Position numbers and translations under genes: made by a program. Positions 45,801 through 56,882 of a DNA stretch of 64,000 nt are shown piece after piece. Source of the DNA: Isoetes taiwanensis (lineage: Eukaryota; Streptophyta; Lycopodiopsida; Isoetales; Isoetaceae); NCBI GenBank assembly GCA_021234155.1, contig JAJEKV010000006.1:28316271-28380270 (forward strand), read 5' to 3'. Under the pieces are notes generated by a model. It was not told the origin of the DNA. It searched no databases and was given only the letters and a program-made list of their open reading frames with translations. Within the stretch, counting starts at the first letter, position 1, and every line of letters begins with the position of its first letter.

Positions 45801-46213
45801 TCAAAGCTCTTTGGAAAGACAAGCAAGCCCGGTGGTTCTCGCTATGGAATGTGCGGGCACACAGATGTGGACCCAGCATGCACCGAAGGAACGCATGCTG
45901 CCCTGAAGCGGTACTTGGATGCTTGCTTCATGGCCAAGCTTTGGGATCTGAGGCCCTGTCACATGTCAAGGTGGCAAATTATCGACAGCCGAGGTTAATC
46001 CCATGCTCACGAGGGGCCCACACCACTACTGCGCACCCATCTACCCATGAAAAAGCCGGGGGTGATTGCTTCCATTCCCACAGGCACACCACCTCCGCAT
46101 TGAGGCGAGGGAGATGGATTGGGGGCAGCGTGAGGGCGAGTGAGTCGGTGCTATCAGCGGGGGGCACCATTGAGGATGAAAGTCATGCCCTCCGGAGGCT
46201 GTCCGGCGTCTGA
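42870..46213 (+). pseudogene. ORF2 of the GC-rich LINE (endonuclease and reverse transcriptase)
   Basis: Endonuclease motifs are MDLIFLMETWEH (about 43178-43213), MLLGDFNAPHGKR (about 43503-43541) and VDSDHRPVLADR (about 43829-43864). RT motifs are NGKAADLDGM (about 44470-44499), RKAFDTVHRDKLWDGL (about 44876-44923) and LIYADDIDSLAI (about 45155-45190), with an intact YADD core, then VNLAKTKG. The C-terminal part has EDESHALRRLSGV near the zinc-binding region. Frames change many times, so it is a pseudogene, although the catalytic residues survive. Confidence 0.82.
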
Positions 46214-46564
46214 GCATATCCAGGACTCGATGCGCTCGGTTAGTTGTGCCCCATCGGGCCTTGCATGAGCTCTTGAGCCACGACCTCTGTAGGCTTGTTG
46301 GGATCATTACCTCGGGAGGTAATGGATGCAGCGGACTCGATTATGCCCTGTCGTCGGGCATTAACCTGTTGTACTTGTGATTATGTATATAAGCATGCGG
46401 TATGTCAAAGCATCCTTATTGCTACTAAGGTTTTCCCCGAAAACCCTTCGGGCGGGGTTTTTTAATGGTAGTAATCGCTGCTTGCTCTCTCTTTGTACTT
46501 GGGTCCCATAGGCCAGTTGGTCTCCGTGGACGATAAAACTCATATTCTATTCTATTCTATTCTA

Positions 46565-47038
46565 AAAGTTCTTTCCTTTCTAGGACGAGCGGATTTTGGT
46601 TTCTAATGGCTATTGAATTCGTAATTCACACCAGGCCCTGATTACTGTCATTTTAGCCTAAAATTATGGCAAGCAATTCTTCCACCGCTTCCATTCTTTC
46701 CTCCGCTTATGTTTCTTTTCTTTCCTTCCGCAGGTCGGGCTGTGGATCAATGCTTGCTGCCAAATCTCTTGCGCAGATTCAAGCAGTAACAGAGATCCAA
46801 GCACTGCTCCGGCCAAATATCATGTGCAGATTCAAGCAGTAGCAGATATCCAAGCACAACTGCAATCAGAGAAGGAGATGTCCACCCTATTTTCTGAGAA
46901 TGCCCTCTGATAAGAAAGGTGACAGATTTATGCAAGCTATGGCGGATTTTGACTCTGGCTATAGCGGACTTTGCCGAATTTAGCCTCCTCAAATTTTTCG
47001 GCTCCTTAGCTTCTTACTGAAGCAAGTTGCCTTCAAGA
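46565..47038 (+). other. intergenic with a possible exon relic
   Basis: A pyrimidine tract ending CTTCCGCAG (46725-46733) precedes KSLAQIQAVTEIQALLRP. The block GCAGATTCAAGCAGTA is repeated at 46775 and 46829 in this stretch. It could be part of an old coiled-coil exon; no family is recognised. Confidence 0.25.
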
Positions 47039-47368
47039 TGTTATCTTTTAGCAGCACCAGCGAGAATATTGGAGCTGAAATCTCTGCGCTGGAATCTCGG
47101 ATCCAGCAACTGCAGTTACTGTTTTTGCATGTTTTCAATTAACTAGATGCTTTACCGTTGATTATATCAAGAATCTAGCATTAACTAGTTTGGTTATATA
47201 AACAAGAGATCTCGAGGACACAATCACCATCTTGTGTACTCCCGTGATCAGAGTATTTCCTTTTCTTTCCTGTCTTCCCTGCAGACTATCAGTCTTGCAT
47301 GTTGTATCTCTGTTCTTTCTAATATATCAGTCTTTCCTATCCATTCCTGAGCACATAAAATCGTCACA
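47039..47368 (+). repeat. 5' LTR of outer copia
   Basis: A 330-bp LTR from TGTTATCTTTTAG to CGTCACA, matching the 3' LTR with scattered differences. TATATAAA at 47195-47202 is the likely promoter box. GGTTATGGGCCAACAC directly after the LTR is the primer-binding-site position. Confidence 0.92.
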
Positions 47369-47449
47369 GGTTATGGGCCAACACATAGCTTAAAAACGTA
47401 TAAGCCGTCACTGTTTTTTTCCTTTTTTTTTACATACCTCTTTTCTCTC

Positions 47450-48240
47450 ATGGATACTGTCGGCATCAATTCCGTCACTGCCTTTCATAGCATTCCAAGA
47501 TTCAATGGAAAGAATTTCCAGATGTGGAAATGGAAGATGCGCATGTTGTTGGAGGATCATGGCTTATGGGAAGTCGTGGATTCTCAACCTTCTAGCAATG
47601 CAGAGAGCAGCACTTCTGAAGGGCTAATTGTTGACCTTTTCTTTGATGTTGAAAAGGATCGAAAGGCCAAGCTGTGGATCTGCCAGGGGCTAGAAGATAA
47701 TCCTGCAAGATTGGTAAAAGGGGCCAATACAAGCAGAGAAATCATGCGCCTACTGGATCATCACTATGCATCTAGGAATGCATCCCAACAAGTTCTTTTA
47801 TGAAACCAGCTCTATAATCTCAAACTGAGTGAGGATGGAGATGTTACTGAGCATATTTGCAAGATTAAAGAGTTGGTAGGTGATCTCAGTGCAACTGGAG
47901 CAGATATTTCTGAAGATGAAAAGGTTTGCCTATTATTGAATAGCCTGCCTAACACCTTTGATGGTTTAATTGTCAATTTGCAAGGAAGAATTGAGGATTA
48001 CACCTTTGAGGCAGCACTTGATCGAATCCAACAGGAGGCACTGCGGCAACAGCAAAAAGGGCAAGCCCCAAAGGTTGATTCTCTTATGATCTCAGAAGTA
48101 TCCAAATAATTGGAGGCTGCCATGATTGCAGAGATCCCAAAAAATTCTAAGTCAGGAGGCCTCATCCAGATCGAAGCACAATAAAATGTTTTCGATGTGA
48201 CAAACTTGGACACTAAGCCAAGGAATGTCCTGCGCCTGCA
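47450..48240 (+). pseudogene. outer copia Gag
   Basis: Starts MDTVGINSVTAFHSIPRFNG at the first ATG after the LTR. It has the copia Gag pattern FQMWKWKMRMLLEDHGLW and SLPNTFDGLIVNLQG. A TGA at about 47801-47803 and stops near 48107 and 48180 interrupt. The zinc knuckle reads CFRCDKLGH, stop, AKEC near 48187-48228, so a stop falls inside the CCHC motif. Confidence 0.85.
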
Positions 48241-48282
48241 CCTACCTGCTCAAAGGCCAATTCTGCTGAAGAACATGGTAAT

Positions 48283-49036
48283 GTGGTTGAGGATCACAAT
48301 TGTTTGGTTGATGATGACCCTGCTACTGGTGACATTTCTGACGACCCTCTAGATGAATCCATTGAATATTTGTTTGCTGCTGATGAATCAAATCCAGAAA
48401 TGTATCCCACTTGGTTTCTAGATTCAGGGGCCACGAGTCATATGACACCAGATCGTTCTAGTTTCATCACTTACAATCCTCTCAAAACTGCTCGTGTCGT
48501 CAAGATGGGAGACCACTCCCAACAATTTGGAGTTGCCACAGGAATTGCCATCATTACTTTTCCTTTTAAGGTAAAGAAGTATATCAGAGATGTTTTACAT
48601 GTTCCAGGCTTGAAGAAGAGTCTTTTATCTGTCAGCAAACTCACTGATGCTGGATTATCTGTTAACTTCAATGCTTGCTTTGTCAAGAACTCTCATAACC
48701 ATCTTCTATTCTTTGGCCACCGCCTTGGTAACCTGTACCAAATAAGTCCCCCTTCCATCTCTGAATCTGCACATCTTGCGATCAGTCCACCTGTTGCTAC
48801 TTCCCTATGGCATTATCGATTGGGTCATGTAGGATCCAACCGTTTTCAACAGCTAATCAAACAAGGCCATTTGAATCAGGCCTCCAAAGACTCATCACCT
48901 TGCACTGTTTGCCTGATCAACAAAAATCCACACATGCCCTTCCCACACTCCTCGAGTCAAGCCACTCAACGTCTCCAACTGGTGCATAGCGACTTGTGTG
49001 GACCAATTCGACCTCCAACAGCAAATGGGTGCCAAT
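48283..49036 (+). pseudogene. outer copia protease and pre-integrase region
   Basis: The aspartic protease signature WFLDSGATSHMTPD is intact (about 48414-48455), and VLHVPGLKKSLLSVSKL is the typical copia strand that follows. LWHYRLGHVGSNRF and SPCTVCLINK form the His-His-Cys-Cys pre-integrase zinc motif. LQLVHSDLCGPIRPPT starts the integrase core. The frame is cut at 49036 by the nested copia element and resumes at about 54376. Confidence 0.88.
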
Positions 49037-49593
49037 TGTGAGTATTTGAGAACTACAACAATCAATCTCAAATTCAAAGCCCTTTTCTAGAATAAATTCC
49101 AAATAAAGAAGAGCTTATGAATTTCAAAACTTATAGTGAACCTTTCAACTTCAATGGTTCAATATAATTGTCAATGGTATACTATATGAAATACATGCTG
49201 CTCCTTCGACCAAATAAAGAATGGGTTTCCCCCTACACGTTCGATCTGCTTCCGGTCTCACTTTGCATCTGATCTTCTTGTCAATTTAAAGAAGTCACAT
49301 TCGGTGTTCGGTTAGCAGTCACATTCGGTGTTCGGTGCCGGATCGGTCGGTCCCGTTTCCTTCAGAAAACACCAGTATTTATCCCACATTCATGGGTTCA
49401 AATTTTGGCTCTTTCGAACCTTTGGAATAAGCCAAGTTAAATAAAATAAACTTAGCAAAATATCATACCTTAGGCCAAGACTTAATGCTTGAATAACTCT
49501 TCAACTGTAGACCTATTTGATTCTGTGATCTTCTTCTAGTCTTCTTTGAAGAACCCTCTAGACATATATGATAACTTATGTCAATTCCTAACA
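49037..49593 (-). repeat. 3' LTR of inner copia
   Basis: A 557-bp LTR with the same ends as the 5' copy. The internal region next to it (49594-49633) carries the polypurine tract on minus, followed upstream by the RNase H coding end. Confidence 0.93.
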
Positions 49594-49633
49594 TTCCTCT
49601 TTTATCATATATGTCTGTGATTAAACAGAATAT

Positions 49634-50334
49634 TTAAATTGCTGACCAAACATTTAGACAGTCCCTGAACTTTGTGAACTTGTTTTCAGTTAGAGCTTTA
49701 GTGAACACGTCTGCCACTTGATCAGAGGTGTTGATGTATTCCATTTTTATGTATCTTCTGCTGGCCAGGTCCCTGATAAAATGTATTGATAACTCTATAT
49801 GCTTGGTCCTTTCATGCTCAACTGGATTTTTCACAATTGCCATACAACTTTGGCTGTCAGTTAGAATTTTTGTTGCCTCATTTTGAATACAACCAAGTTC
49901 TTCTAGAAGTCTTCTGAGCCACACTACTTCTTTAGATGCTAAAGAGGCAGTTGAATATTCTGCTTCTGGTCCTCCTGCTAAGAAAATAACATATCCAGAG
50001 GTTGATTTCCTCATGCTTAAATCCCCTGCCCAGTCACATCACTATAGGCTTCCAGTTTTAAGTTTAAACTGTCAAACTTAATTCCAAAATCTCTAGTTCC
50101 TTTTAGATATCTTAAAATTCTTTTCCTTGCTATCCAATGAGTTTTGCTGGGGTTGTGGCACCTTCTGCTTAAAATGTTCACTGCATATGCTATATCTGGC
50201 TGAGTATTATTTGACAAATACAATAGACAACCTATAAGTGCCCTGTAAGGTATGTCCTGCATTTCTTTTATTTCTGACTCATTCATCTCTATGTCAGCTG
50301 TCAGTTTGTGCCCTGGTACCATAGGTGTTTTCAC
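49634..50334 (-). pseudogene. inner copia RT end and RNase H
   Basis: YRALIGCLLYLSNNTQPDIA and ILRYLKGTRDFGIKFDS are the conserved link to RNase H. After a frame change near 50017, the RNase H part reads STSGYVIFLAGG, SKEVVWLRRLLEELG, ILTDSQSCMAIVKN and TKHIELSIHFIRD. It ends VADVFTKALTENKF, the usual copia C-terminus. Confidence 0.9.
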
Positions 50335-50344
50335 AATATTTGCT

Positions 50345-51157
50345 TCAGAGGTTGAACCTTGCCAACATATTATCTATATGCTTGCTCTGTTTTAGCCAAA
50401 GTTCTTGTTTTTTCCTGTTCCTTACCACTTCAATACCTAAAAATTTCTGTAGTTCTCCAAGGTCAGTCATATGAAACCGTTTCTTCAGCATGTTTTTGCA
50501 GTGATTTAACACATCAAGACAATTTGCACCCATAATGCAATCGTCCACATATAGAGCAATAATGCAATATTTGGATTCATCCCTGAATATGTACATATTC
50601 CCATCATTCTTAAGTTTCTCAAACTTTTGTTCCCTGAGAAAATTGTCTATACAATGGTACCATTCCCTGGGTGCTTGTTTGATACCATATACTGCACGCT
50701 TTAACTTCCAAACTTTGTTGCTTTCAACTTCAATCCCTGCTGGAGGCTTCTTGTAGATATCTTCTTCTAGTTTGGCATTTAAAAAAGCGGTTTTAACATT
50801 CATGTAAGGTAACTCTAAGTTCCATGCATTTGCCAAAGCCAATAACAGTCTCACACTTGTCAATTTGACTATTGGAGAGTAAGTTTCATCAAAATCTCTT
50901 CCTTTTCTTTGAGTGAATCCCTTTGCTACTAACCTGGCCTTGAAAGTTTGATTGCCACCAGCACATGTTTTGATCTTAAAGATCCATTTGCTTCCTATAG
51001 TTGTTTTTCCATTTGGCAAGTCTCTCATTTCATAAGTTTCAGTTGTTTTGAAGGAATTTAATTCCTCCTCCATTGCATCCAACCATTTATCCTTTTCTGC
51101 AGATGTCAAAACATCCTCATAAGTTTGTGGAACCCTTTTGTCTTCAAGTATTGCCAT
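50345..51157 (-). pseudogene. inner copia reverse transcriptase
   Basis: KWIFKIKTCAGGNQTFKARL, VAKGFTQRKGRDFDETYSPI and AVYGIKQAPREWYHCIDNFL are standard copia RT blocks. The catalytic core IIALYVDDCIMGANC has an intact YVDD. The end (LGELQKFLGIEVVRNRKKQ) is followed by a frame change near 50340, after which the thumb and RNase H continue. Confidence 0.92.
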
Positions 51158-51184
51158 AACTTGCTCAATTTCCTCCTCAATCTC

Positions 51185-52297
51185 TTATGTTTCAATTCTA
51201 TCTAACCTTTTGCTCCTGCCAGCATTGTCTCTACCATATGTTTTTGTGTCTATTCTAGCCTCTTCTAAGAGTTTCTCTGCTTGTGTTTTCCTCCTTTTGA
51301 GTGGAATGTTTTCAACACTGCAATGCTCCAGACTGTTTTGAGTTCCATTCTCAATTTGATTTTGACCATCAATTTTATCCTCATCAGAATCATACCCTGT
51401 TGACTGTGAGATTTTTCCAGAGCTGTCTTTAGTATTTTTCTTAGGTATATTTGCTTTATCAGTATTTCTGTCCTTATATAGTACATCCTCTTTAAACAGG
51501 ACATCTCTGCTTATTATTATAGACTTGTCTTCTGGGATAAAAACCCTGTACCCTTTGGACTCACTGTCATATCCCACCAAGTATCCAATTTGAGCTTTGT
51601 CATCTAACTTCTTCGTTAGTTCTGTAGGTACATGAACATAGGTTAAACAACCATATGCCTTTAGCATACTGAAATCTGGTTTGTCTTTGTCATTTGACCA
51701 TAAAAGTTCTGGAGTGTTTCCCTTGAGACTTGAGACAGGGAGTTTGTTTTGAATCATAATGGCTGCTTTAAGGGCTTCTTCCCAAAGGTAGTTAGGCAGG
51801 CGAGAGTGTTTAATCATGGATCTCACAGCATCCATCACTGTTCTATTTTTTCGTTCAACAACTCCATTTTGTTGTGGGCTGTACCTACATGTCATTTGCC
51901 TTTTGATTCCATTTGCAATGCAATATAACTTAAATTTGGTTGATAGGTATTCCCCCCCTCTATCAGACCTTACACACTTCACCTTTTTTCCTGTTTCTCT
52001 TTCAACTTCACTAACATATTGTTTAAAAGCAATAAGAGCTTGAGACTTTTTTTCTAGACAGTAGACTTTGCAAAATCTGCTGAAGTCATCTATAAAGGAT
52101 ATAAAATATCTTTTGCTTGTTCTCCCTCTGATGTTCATTGGTCCACAGAGATCCGTGTGAACTAATTCTAATGGTTCATTGGCCCTTTTTTTCCTTCTGT
52201 GAAATGGAAGTCTATTCAGCTTTCCCAGCATACATCCTTCACAAACAAACTTCTCTGGATTTATTTCACTACATTCAAGCCATCCTTTCTTGGCCAT
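51185..52297 (-). pseudogene. inner copia integrase
   Basis: VCEGCMLGKLNRLPFHRRKK is the end of the zinc motif and pre-integrase. LELVHTDLCGPMNI and FISFIDDFSRFCKVY hold the first catalytic Asp, VRSDRGGEYLSTKF the second Asp region, and SPQQNGVVERKNRTVMD the Glu. GYLVGYDSESKGYRVF is the conserved copia C-terminal module. The frame ends in a stop at 51185-51187, while RT goes on in the same frame. Confidence 0.92.
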
Positions 52298-52326
52298 GAA
52301 TTTAATGTTACTGCAATGAGTACGTG

Positions 52327-53796
52327 CTAATCTACTGTGCCATCATGCACATCATTTATCATATCACGTTGCACATTGTTCATTTGAAACAAGTTTCCAA
52401 CACGTTTTGCATAAAACTTTAATTCATTCCCAAAGAAAATGTTCCAACCTTTTGAATCAAACGTGATTCTATAACCAAGATCAACTAGTCGACTAACTGA
52501 TATGAGATTTTTGATAATGGTTGGAACACATAGCACATTTTCAATATCCACTATTTGTCCTTGCAAATCTGTCAATTGTAGCAGTCCTTTCCCTTCAATA
52601 TGTTGGAGTTCTCCATTTCCAACTTGGATATTCTTTGAGTTTGTGCCTCCAAAATTCTTGAGAAGATCAGTAGATTGAATTACTGATCTTTCAGCTCCAC
52701 TATCAACTACAAGTACATCAGACTTGTGATTAGTTTCTCTTTTGTCAAGTATTGCAAAAGCAAATTTTACCTCATCTTCATCTTCTGACTCCTCCTTTTC
52801 TGATTGTTCTTTGGCAACATATGTGCCAGCAGGCTTCTTTCCTCCTCGACTCTTATAGTTTGGCTTTCCTCCTTTGTTTGAACTTCTAGTTCCTTTTTTG
52901 TTATAATCCTTTGGAGTAGGGCATTTTGCAGCTATATGTCCCTTGCCTCCACAAGTATAACAATTAAACTCTTTATTCAATTTGGGACAATTATTTTTAA
53001 AGTGGCCTAATTCTTGACAATGAAAACAAACTCCCTTTTCTCCTCTCTTCTTTCCAGCAAATAAAATTTCGGATGCTTCAGCATTCTCTCCCTTGAGCAT
53101 TTTCTTTTGCTCAGCCTCTGTCCTTATGTTTTCTGCCTCTTCTCTGGTTTTGGCCATGTTTCTAATAAACATGGCCAGCTGTTCATTCTCTCCAATGGAC
53201 CTAGCAATTGCAAGAACTTGATATCTTTCTGAAAGATTTACTCCTGCTCCATTGAGGTCTGCCACTATGTTATCAAAAGTATTAAAGAATTCTGAAACAT
53301 CTTTGTCTTCTCTCAGCTTGAGATTTCTTAACTCATTTTCTAAAAGATCTATTTGGGATGAACTTTTCTCTTCATAATGTTTGAGTAAAAACCTCCACAT
53401 TTCTCTAGGACTCATGTTTCTTAATTTCAACCTAATAGTGGGACTAACCTTGCAGGTGATGATCCCTTGAGCCTCCTTTGTCCTTGCATAAACAGATCTC
53501 CCAGCTCCACTGCTTACTGCAGGAAATGTTCCCCCAGATGGTGTACTTCCTGAGCTTCCAGAGCCTGCAGCCACAACATAAGATTGAGTTGCACCACCAC
53601 CTCCAGTAGCAGACCTTGCAGTTGTGCTACTTTCTGCACCAGTTTGAGCATATGCTCCTCCACTTGGATCAACCAGATTCCATAATTCTTCTACTTAAAG
53701 GATGTGCTTAATTGCATCCTTCCAGACTTGAAATCCAGGTCCCCCTGTATAAACATCAACTGTGCTAAGTAGATTTGCACCAAATCTACTGGCCAT
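52327..53796 (-). pseudogene. inner copia Gag and protease
   Basis: The natural ATG is probably at 53794-53796 (MASRFGANLLSTVDVYTGG), 20 bases after the LTR. A TAA at 53695-53697 interrupts, and the same frame is open from 53574 to 52327. Gag shows WRFLLKHYEEKSSSQIDLL and two CCHC knuckles, CFHCQELGHFKNNC and CYTCGGKGHIAAKC. The protease core is LVVDSGAERSVIQ, with D-S-G intact, followed by VLCVPTIIKNLISVSRL. The end (RDMINDVHDG) leads to a frame change before the integrase. Confidence 0.9.
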
Positions 53797-53816
53797 TTTC
53801 CTGCTCTGATACCAAA

Positions 53817-54370
53817 TGTGAGTATTTGAGAACTACAACAATCAGTCTCAAATTCAAAGCCTTTTTCTAGAATGAATTCCAAATAAACAAGAGCTTATGA
53901 ATTTCAAAACTTATAGTGAACCTTTCAACTTCAATGGTTCAATATAATTGTCAATGGTATACTATATGAAATACATGCTGCTCCTTCGACCAAATAAAGA
54001 ATGGGTTTCCCCCTGCACGTTCGATCTGCTTCCGGTCTCACTTTGCATCTGATCTTCTTGTCAATTTAAAGAAAGCTCATCCGATCGGTTAGCAGTCACA
54101 TTCAGTGTTCGATGCTGGATCGGTCGGTCCCGTTCCCTCCAGAAAACACTAGTATTTATCCCACATTCATGGGTTCAAATTTTGGCTCTTTCGAACCATT
54201 GGAATAAGCCAAGTTAAATAAAATAAACTTAGCACAATATCATACCTTAGGTCAAGACTTAATGCTTGAATAACTCTTCAACTGTAGACCTATTTGATTA
54301 TGTGATCTTCTTCTAGTCTTCTCTGAAGAACCCTCTAGACATATATGATAACTTATGTCAATTCCTAACA
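53817..54370 (-). repeat. 5' LTR of inner copia
   Basis: A 554-bp LTR next to the primer-binding site. On minus it starts TGTTAGGAATTG and ends CTCACA. A TATA-like ATAAATAC lies on minus near 54150-54160. Compared with the 3' LTR, the patch near 54072-54085 differs (GCTCATCCGATCGG versus TCACATTCGGTGTTCGG). Confidence 0.93.
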
Positions 54371-54375
54371 CCAAT

Positions 54376-55427
54376 ATGTTTTGGTGTTCCTGGATGATCA
54401 CAGCAGACATCTTCGTGTTCACCTTCTTCGTGCTAAACATGAAACTTTTGATCACTTTGTGTAGTTTGTTTCACAAGAAGAACGCTTTACAGGTGCCAAG
54501 CTCATCACATTTCGTAGCGATGGAGGAGGAGAATTCAATTCTCATGCATTCAACAATTTCTGCAGTTCACAAGAAATCCAGCATGAGGTTTCCTCTCCTC
54601 ATTCTCCAGAACAAAATGGCAGGGTTGAAAGGGCAAATCGGTCCTTGATAGACATGACCAGAACCTTGCTGCTGGCCATGAATGTACCAACAAGATATTG
54701 GGGCGAAGCAATCAACACAGCAGCACACATTCTCAATCACTTGCCGCATTCTAGCATCGGGCACAAAATTCCAGAAGAGGTTTGGACTTGTCATTCTGTT
54801 TCTCTTGATAAATTTCGTGTATTTGGGTGCCAAGCTTTTGCTCACATCCCCTCTGCCAAACGTTCAAAATTAGAACCCCAATTGGTACCTTGTATGTTCC
54901 TAGGCTATTCCCACACCCAAAACGCATACCGACTCCTCAACCTTGCTACCCATAAACTCATTGTCACCTGTCATGTTCGTTTCAATGAAACCCAAGCTTG
55001 TTTTCCCATTGAACAAACCCATCCACCGGTTGAAGTTCTTGAAGTACCTGTTCTAGAACCTATTCCCAATTTACCTACATCACCATCTATTCCTGCAGAA
55101 TCTGATCAAGCTGAACCTCCTCAAGCAGAGCCAGATGAAATCCATTCTGCAGAACCACCTGCTCCTCATGAAATCCATTCTGCAGAACCACCTGCTCCTC
55201 ATTCCTGCCCAACTCGTGCCCGACGACCTCCTCTTTGGGCCAAGGATTATACCTTTGCTGTTACTGATCATATCCCTGAGCCACAGACTTATCTGCAGGC
55301 CATTTCCAGTCCTCATCAAGCTCAATGGCTCCAAGCCATGCATGAAGAACTGGCCTCAATTGCTTCCACTGGCACATGGTCCTTAGTTGCTCGTCCACCA
55401 AACCGCAATATTGTTACCACAAAATGA
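54376..55427 (+). pseudogene. outer copia integrase (after the nested insertion)
   Basis: The catalytic core resumes: VFLDDHSRHLRV, then FRSDGGGEFNSHAFNNFC and SSPHSPEQNGRVERANRSLI with the conserved Asp and Glu. MNVPTRYWGEAINTAAHILN and PCMFLGYSHTQNAYRLLN follow. The linker to RT has a duplicated HSAEPPAPHEI unit (55138-55200). It stops at 55425 (TGA in a position expected to be Trp). Confidence 0.88.
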
Positions 55428-56471
55428 GTCTTCAAGATAAAATACACTTCAGATGGCCAAATAAATCGCTTCAAGGCACACCTTGTTGCACGTGGCTTCA
55501 ACTAAATTGCAGGTCTTGATTACACTGAAACCTTTGCTCCAGTAGCCCGCATGTCATCAGTCCGTATTCTTGCCTTTGCTGTTCTGAACCAACTCCACAT
55601 CCACCAGATGGACGTAAACAACACCTTTCTCTATGGAGATCTCAAGGAAGAAGTCTTTGTTGAACAGCCTGAGGGCTTCATAGATGTTGATCCTACCAAA
55701 GTATGCCTACTCCATAAAGCCTTGTATGGACTTAAACAGGCTTCTCGCTGCTGGTACTCCAAACTTGATGAGACCTTGCTCAAATTGAAATTTTCTCGTA
55801 GCCAAGCTGATCCCAGCACATATTTCTGTCAACATCCTCAGCTCATTATCATTCTGGTTTACGTTGACGACCTCCTTATTCTTACTAGTGATCTACCTAC
55901 TCTTCTAAGTCTTAAAACTCAACTCCAATCAGTTTTTTGCATGAAAGATTTAGGTCCTGCCACATACTTTCTTGGCATGGAACTCAAATATGATCAGACT
56001 CAAGGGACTCTGCACCTTCACCAGCATAAGTACATTCAAGACCTACTCCACCGTTTTGGTATGAACACTTGCAATCCTGTCACTACTCCTCTTGAGCCAA
56101 ATATTTCTCTCCTTCCAGATGATCCTCCTTGTTCCCCTGAGCTCCTTCACATTCATGACCATTACAAAAACATTCTTGGCCTCCTCAACTTTGCCTCCAC
56201 TTGCACACGTCCTGATCTTGCCCTGCCACTCTGCAAGCTTAGCCAATTCAACCTTGATCCCAAACATACTCACTGCGAAAATCTCAAACATGTCCTTCGA
56301 TACCTTGCTGGCACACCACATCATGGCCTATATTATGAAAAGAATGGCTCCTTCATCCTCTCTGGATATTCTGATGCTGACTGGGCAATAGACCACCATG
56401 ACAGGAAGTCCATTTCTGGTTTTGTCTTCACGCTTGCAGGTGCTGCAATCAGCTGGAGTAGCAGCAAATAG
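55428..56471 (+). pseudogene. outer copia reverse transcriptase
   Basis: FKAHLVARGFN precedes a stop near 55504, then the long frame from 55551 gives HQMDVNNTFLYGDLKEEVFV, ALYGLKQASRCWYSKLDETL and the core IILVYVDDLLILTSDL with YVDD intact. DLGPATYFLGMELKYDQTQ and RPDLALPLCKLSQF follow. The frame ends at a TAG (56469-56471) where Gln is expected, and RNase H continues in the same frame. Confidence 0.9.
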
Positions 56472-56825
56472 AAATGCGTCGCTCTTTCTACCACTGAAGC
56501 TGAGTATATCGCTCTGACTCATGCTAGCAAAGAGGCAACATGGATGCAACGTCTCAGTATAGAACTTGGCATCCAAGTTTCTCCCGGTATCACTCTTCAC
56601 ACTGACAGCCAAGGCGCAATGGCAGTTGCAAAGAATCCATGTTTGCACAAACGAATGAAGCACATTGATATTCAATACCACTTCATCCGTCACCTTGTCG
56701 ACAGTGGCACTATCCTCTTACAGTACTGCCCCAGTGAAGACATGCCTGCTGACATGCTGACCAAACCATTGGGACGAGTCAAGTTTCTCAAGTTTCTCTC
56801 TTTCATTCACTTGCTTTGTCTCTGA
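56472..56825 (+). pseudogene. outer copia RNase H
   Basis: CVALSTTEAEYIALTHASKE holds the catalytic Glu, ITLHTDSQGAMAVAKNPCLH the Asp, and MKHIDIQYHFIRHLVDSG is the conserved copia block. It ends MPADMLTKPLGRVKF and a stop at 56823-56825. A GAGTAGGGG purine tract precedes the 3' LTR. Confidence 0.9.
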
Positions 56826-56882
56826 GTGGGGGAAAATTGGACCACAGAGCCAATTCAAATTCTCCCTGTTGCTGAGTAGGGG

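Larger units (their letters stand above)
39240..46564 (+). mobile_element. GC-rich LINE interrupted by a palindromic array
   Basis: The 5' part (39240-39964) and the 3' part (42870-46564) share a strong GC bias unlike the AT-rich surroundings. The 3' part has endonuclease and RT motifs and a LINE end: a conserved CCCCGAAAACCCTTCGGG hairpin region, CCCATAGGCCAGTTGGTCTC, GTGGACGATAAAA and a (TATTC)n tail at 46545-46564. A 5'-truncated copy of the same family lies at 57161-57497. Between the two parts sits the array at 39965-42869, so I treat it as an insertion into the LINE. This order is an inference from composition and content. Confidence 0.75.
49037..54370 (-). mobile_element. inner Ty1/copia LTR retrotransposon nested in the outer copia integrase
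   Basis: On minus, LTRs lie at 49037-49593 and 53817-54370 with TGT...ACA ends. The 5-bp target duplication CCAAT lies at 49032-49036 and 54371-54375. The primer-binding site GCTCTGATACCA (plus 53804-53815) matches initiator tRNA-Met. A purine tract (AAAAGAGGAA on minus) borders the 3' LTR. The LTRs differ at roughly 3% of positions by eye plus one short rearranged patch. It is broken by only a few stops and shifts and is probably the younger of the two copia elements. Confidence 0.96.

Noticed and set aside
46420-46470. Rho-independent terminator (GC hairpin followed by T run)
   Set aside because: Eukaryotic LINE 3' UTR; the same hairpin recurs in the copy at 57.4 kb, so it is a LINE feature.
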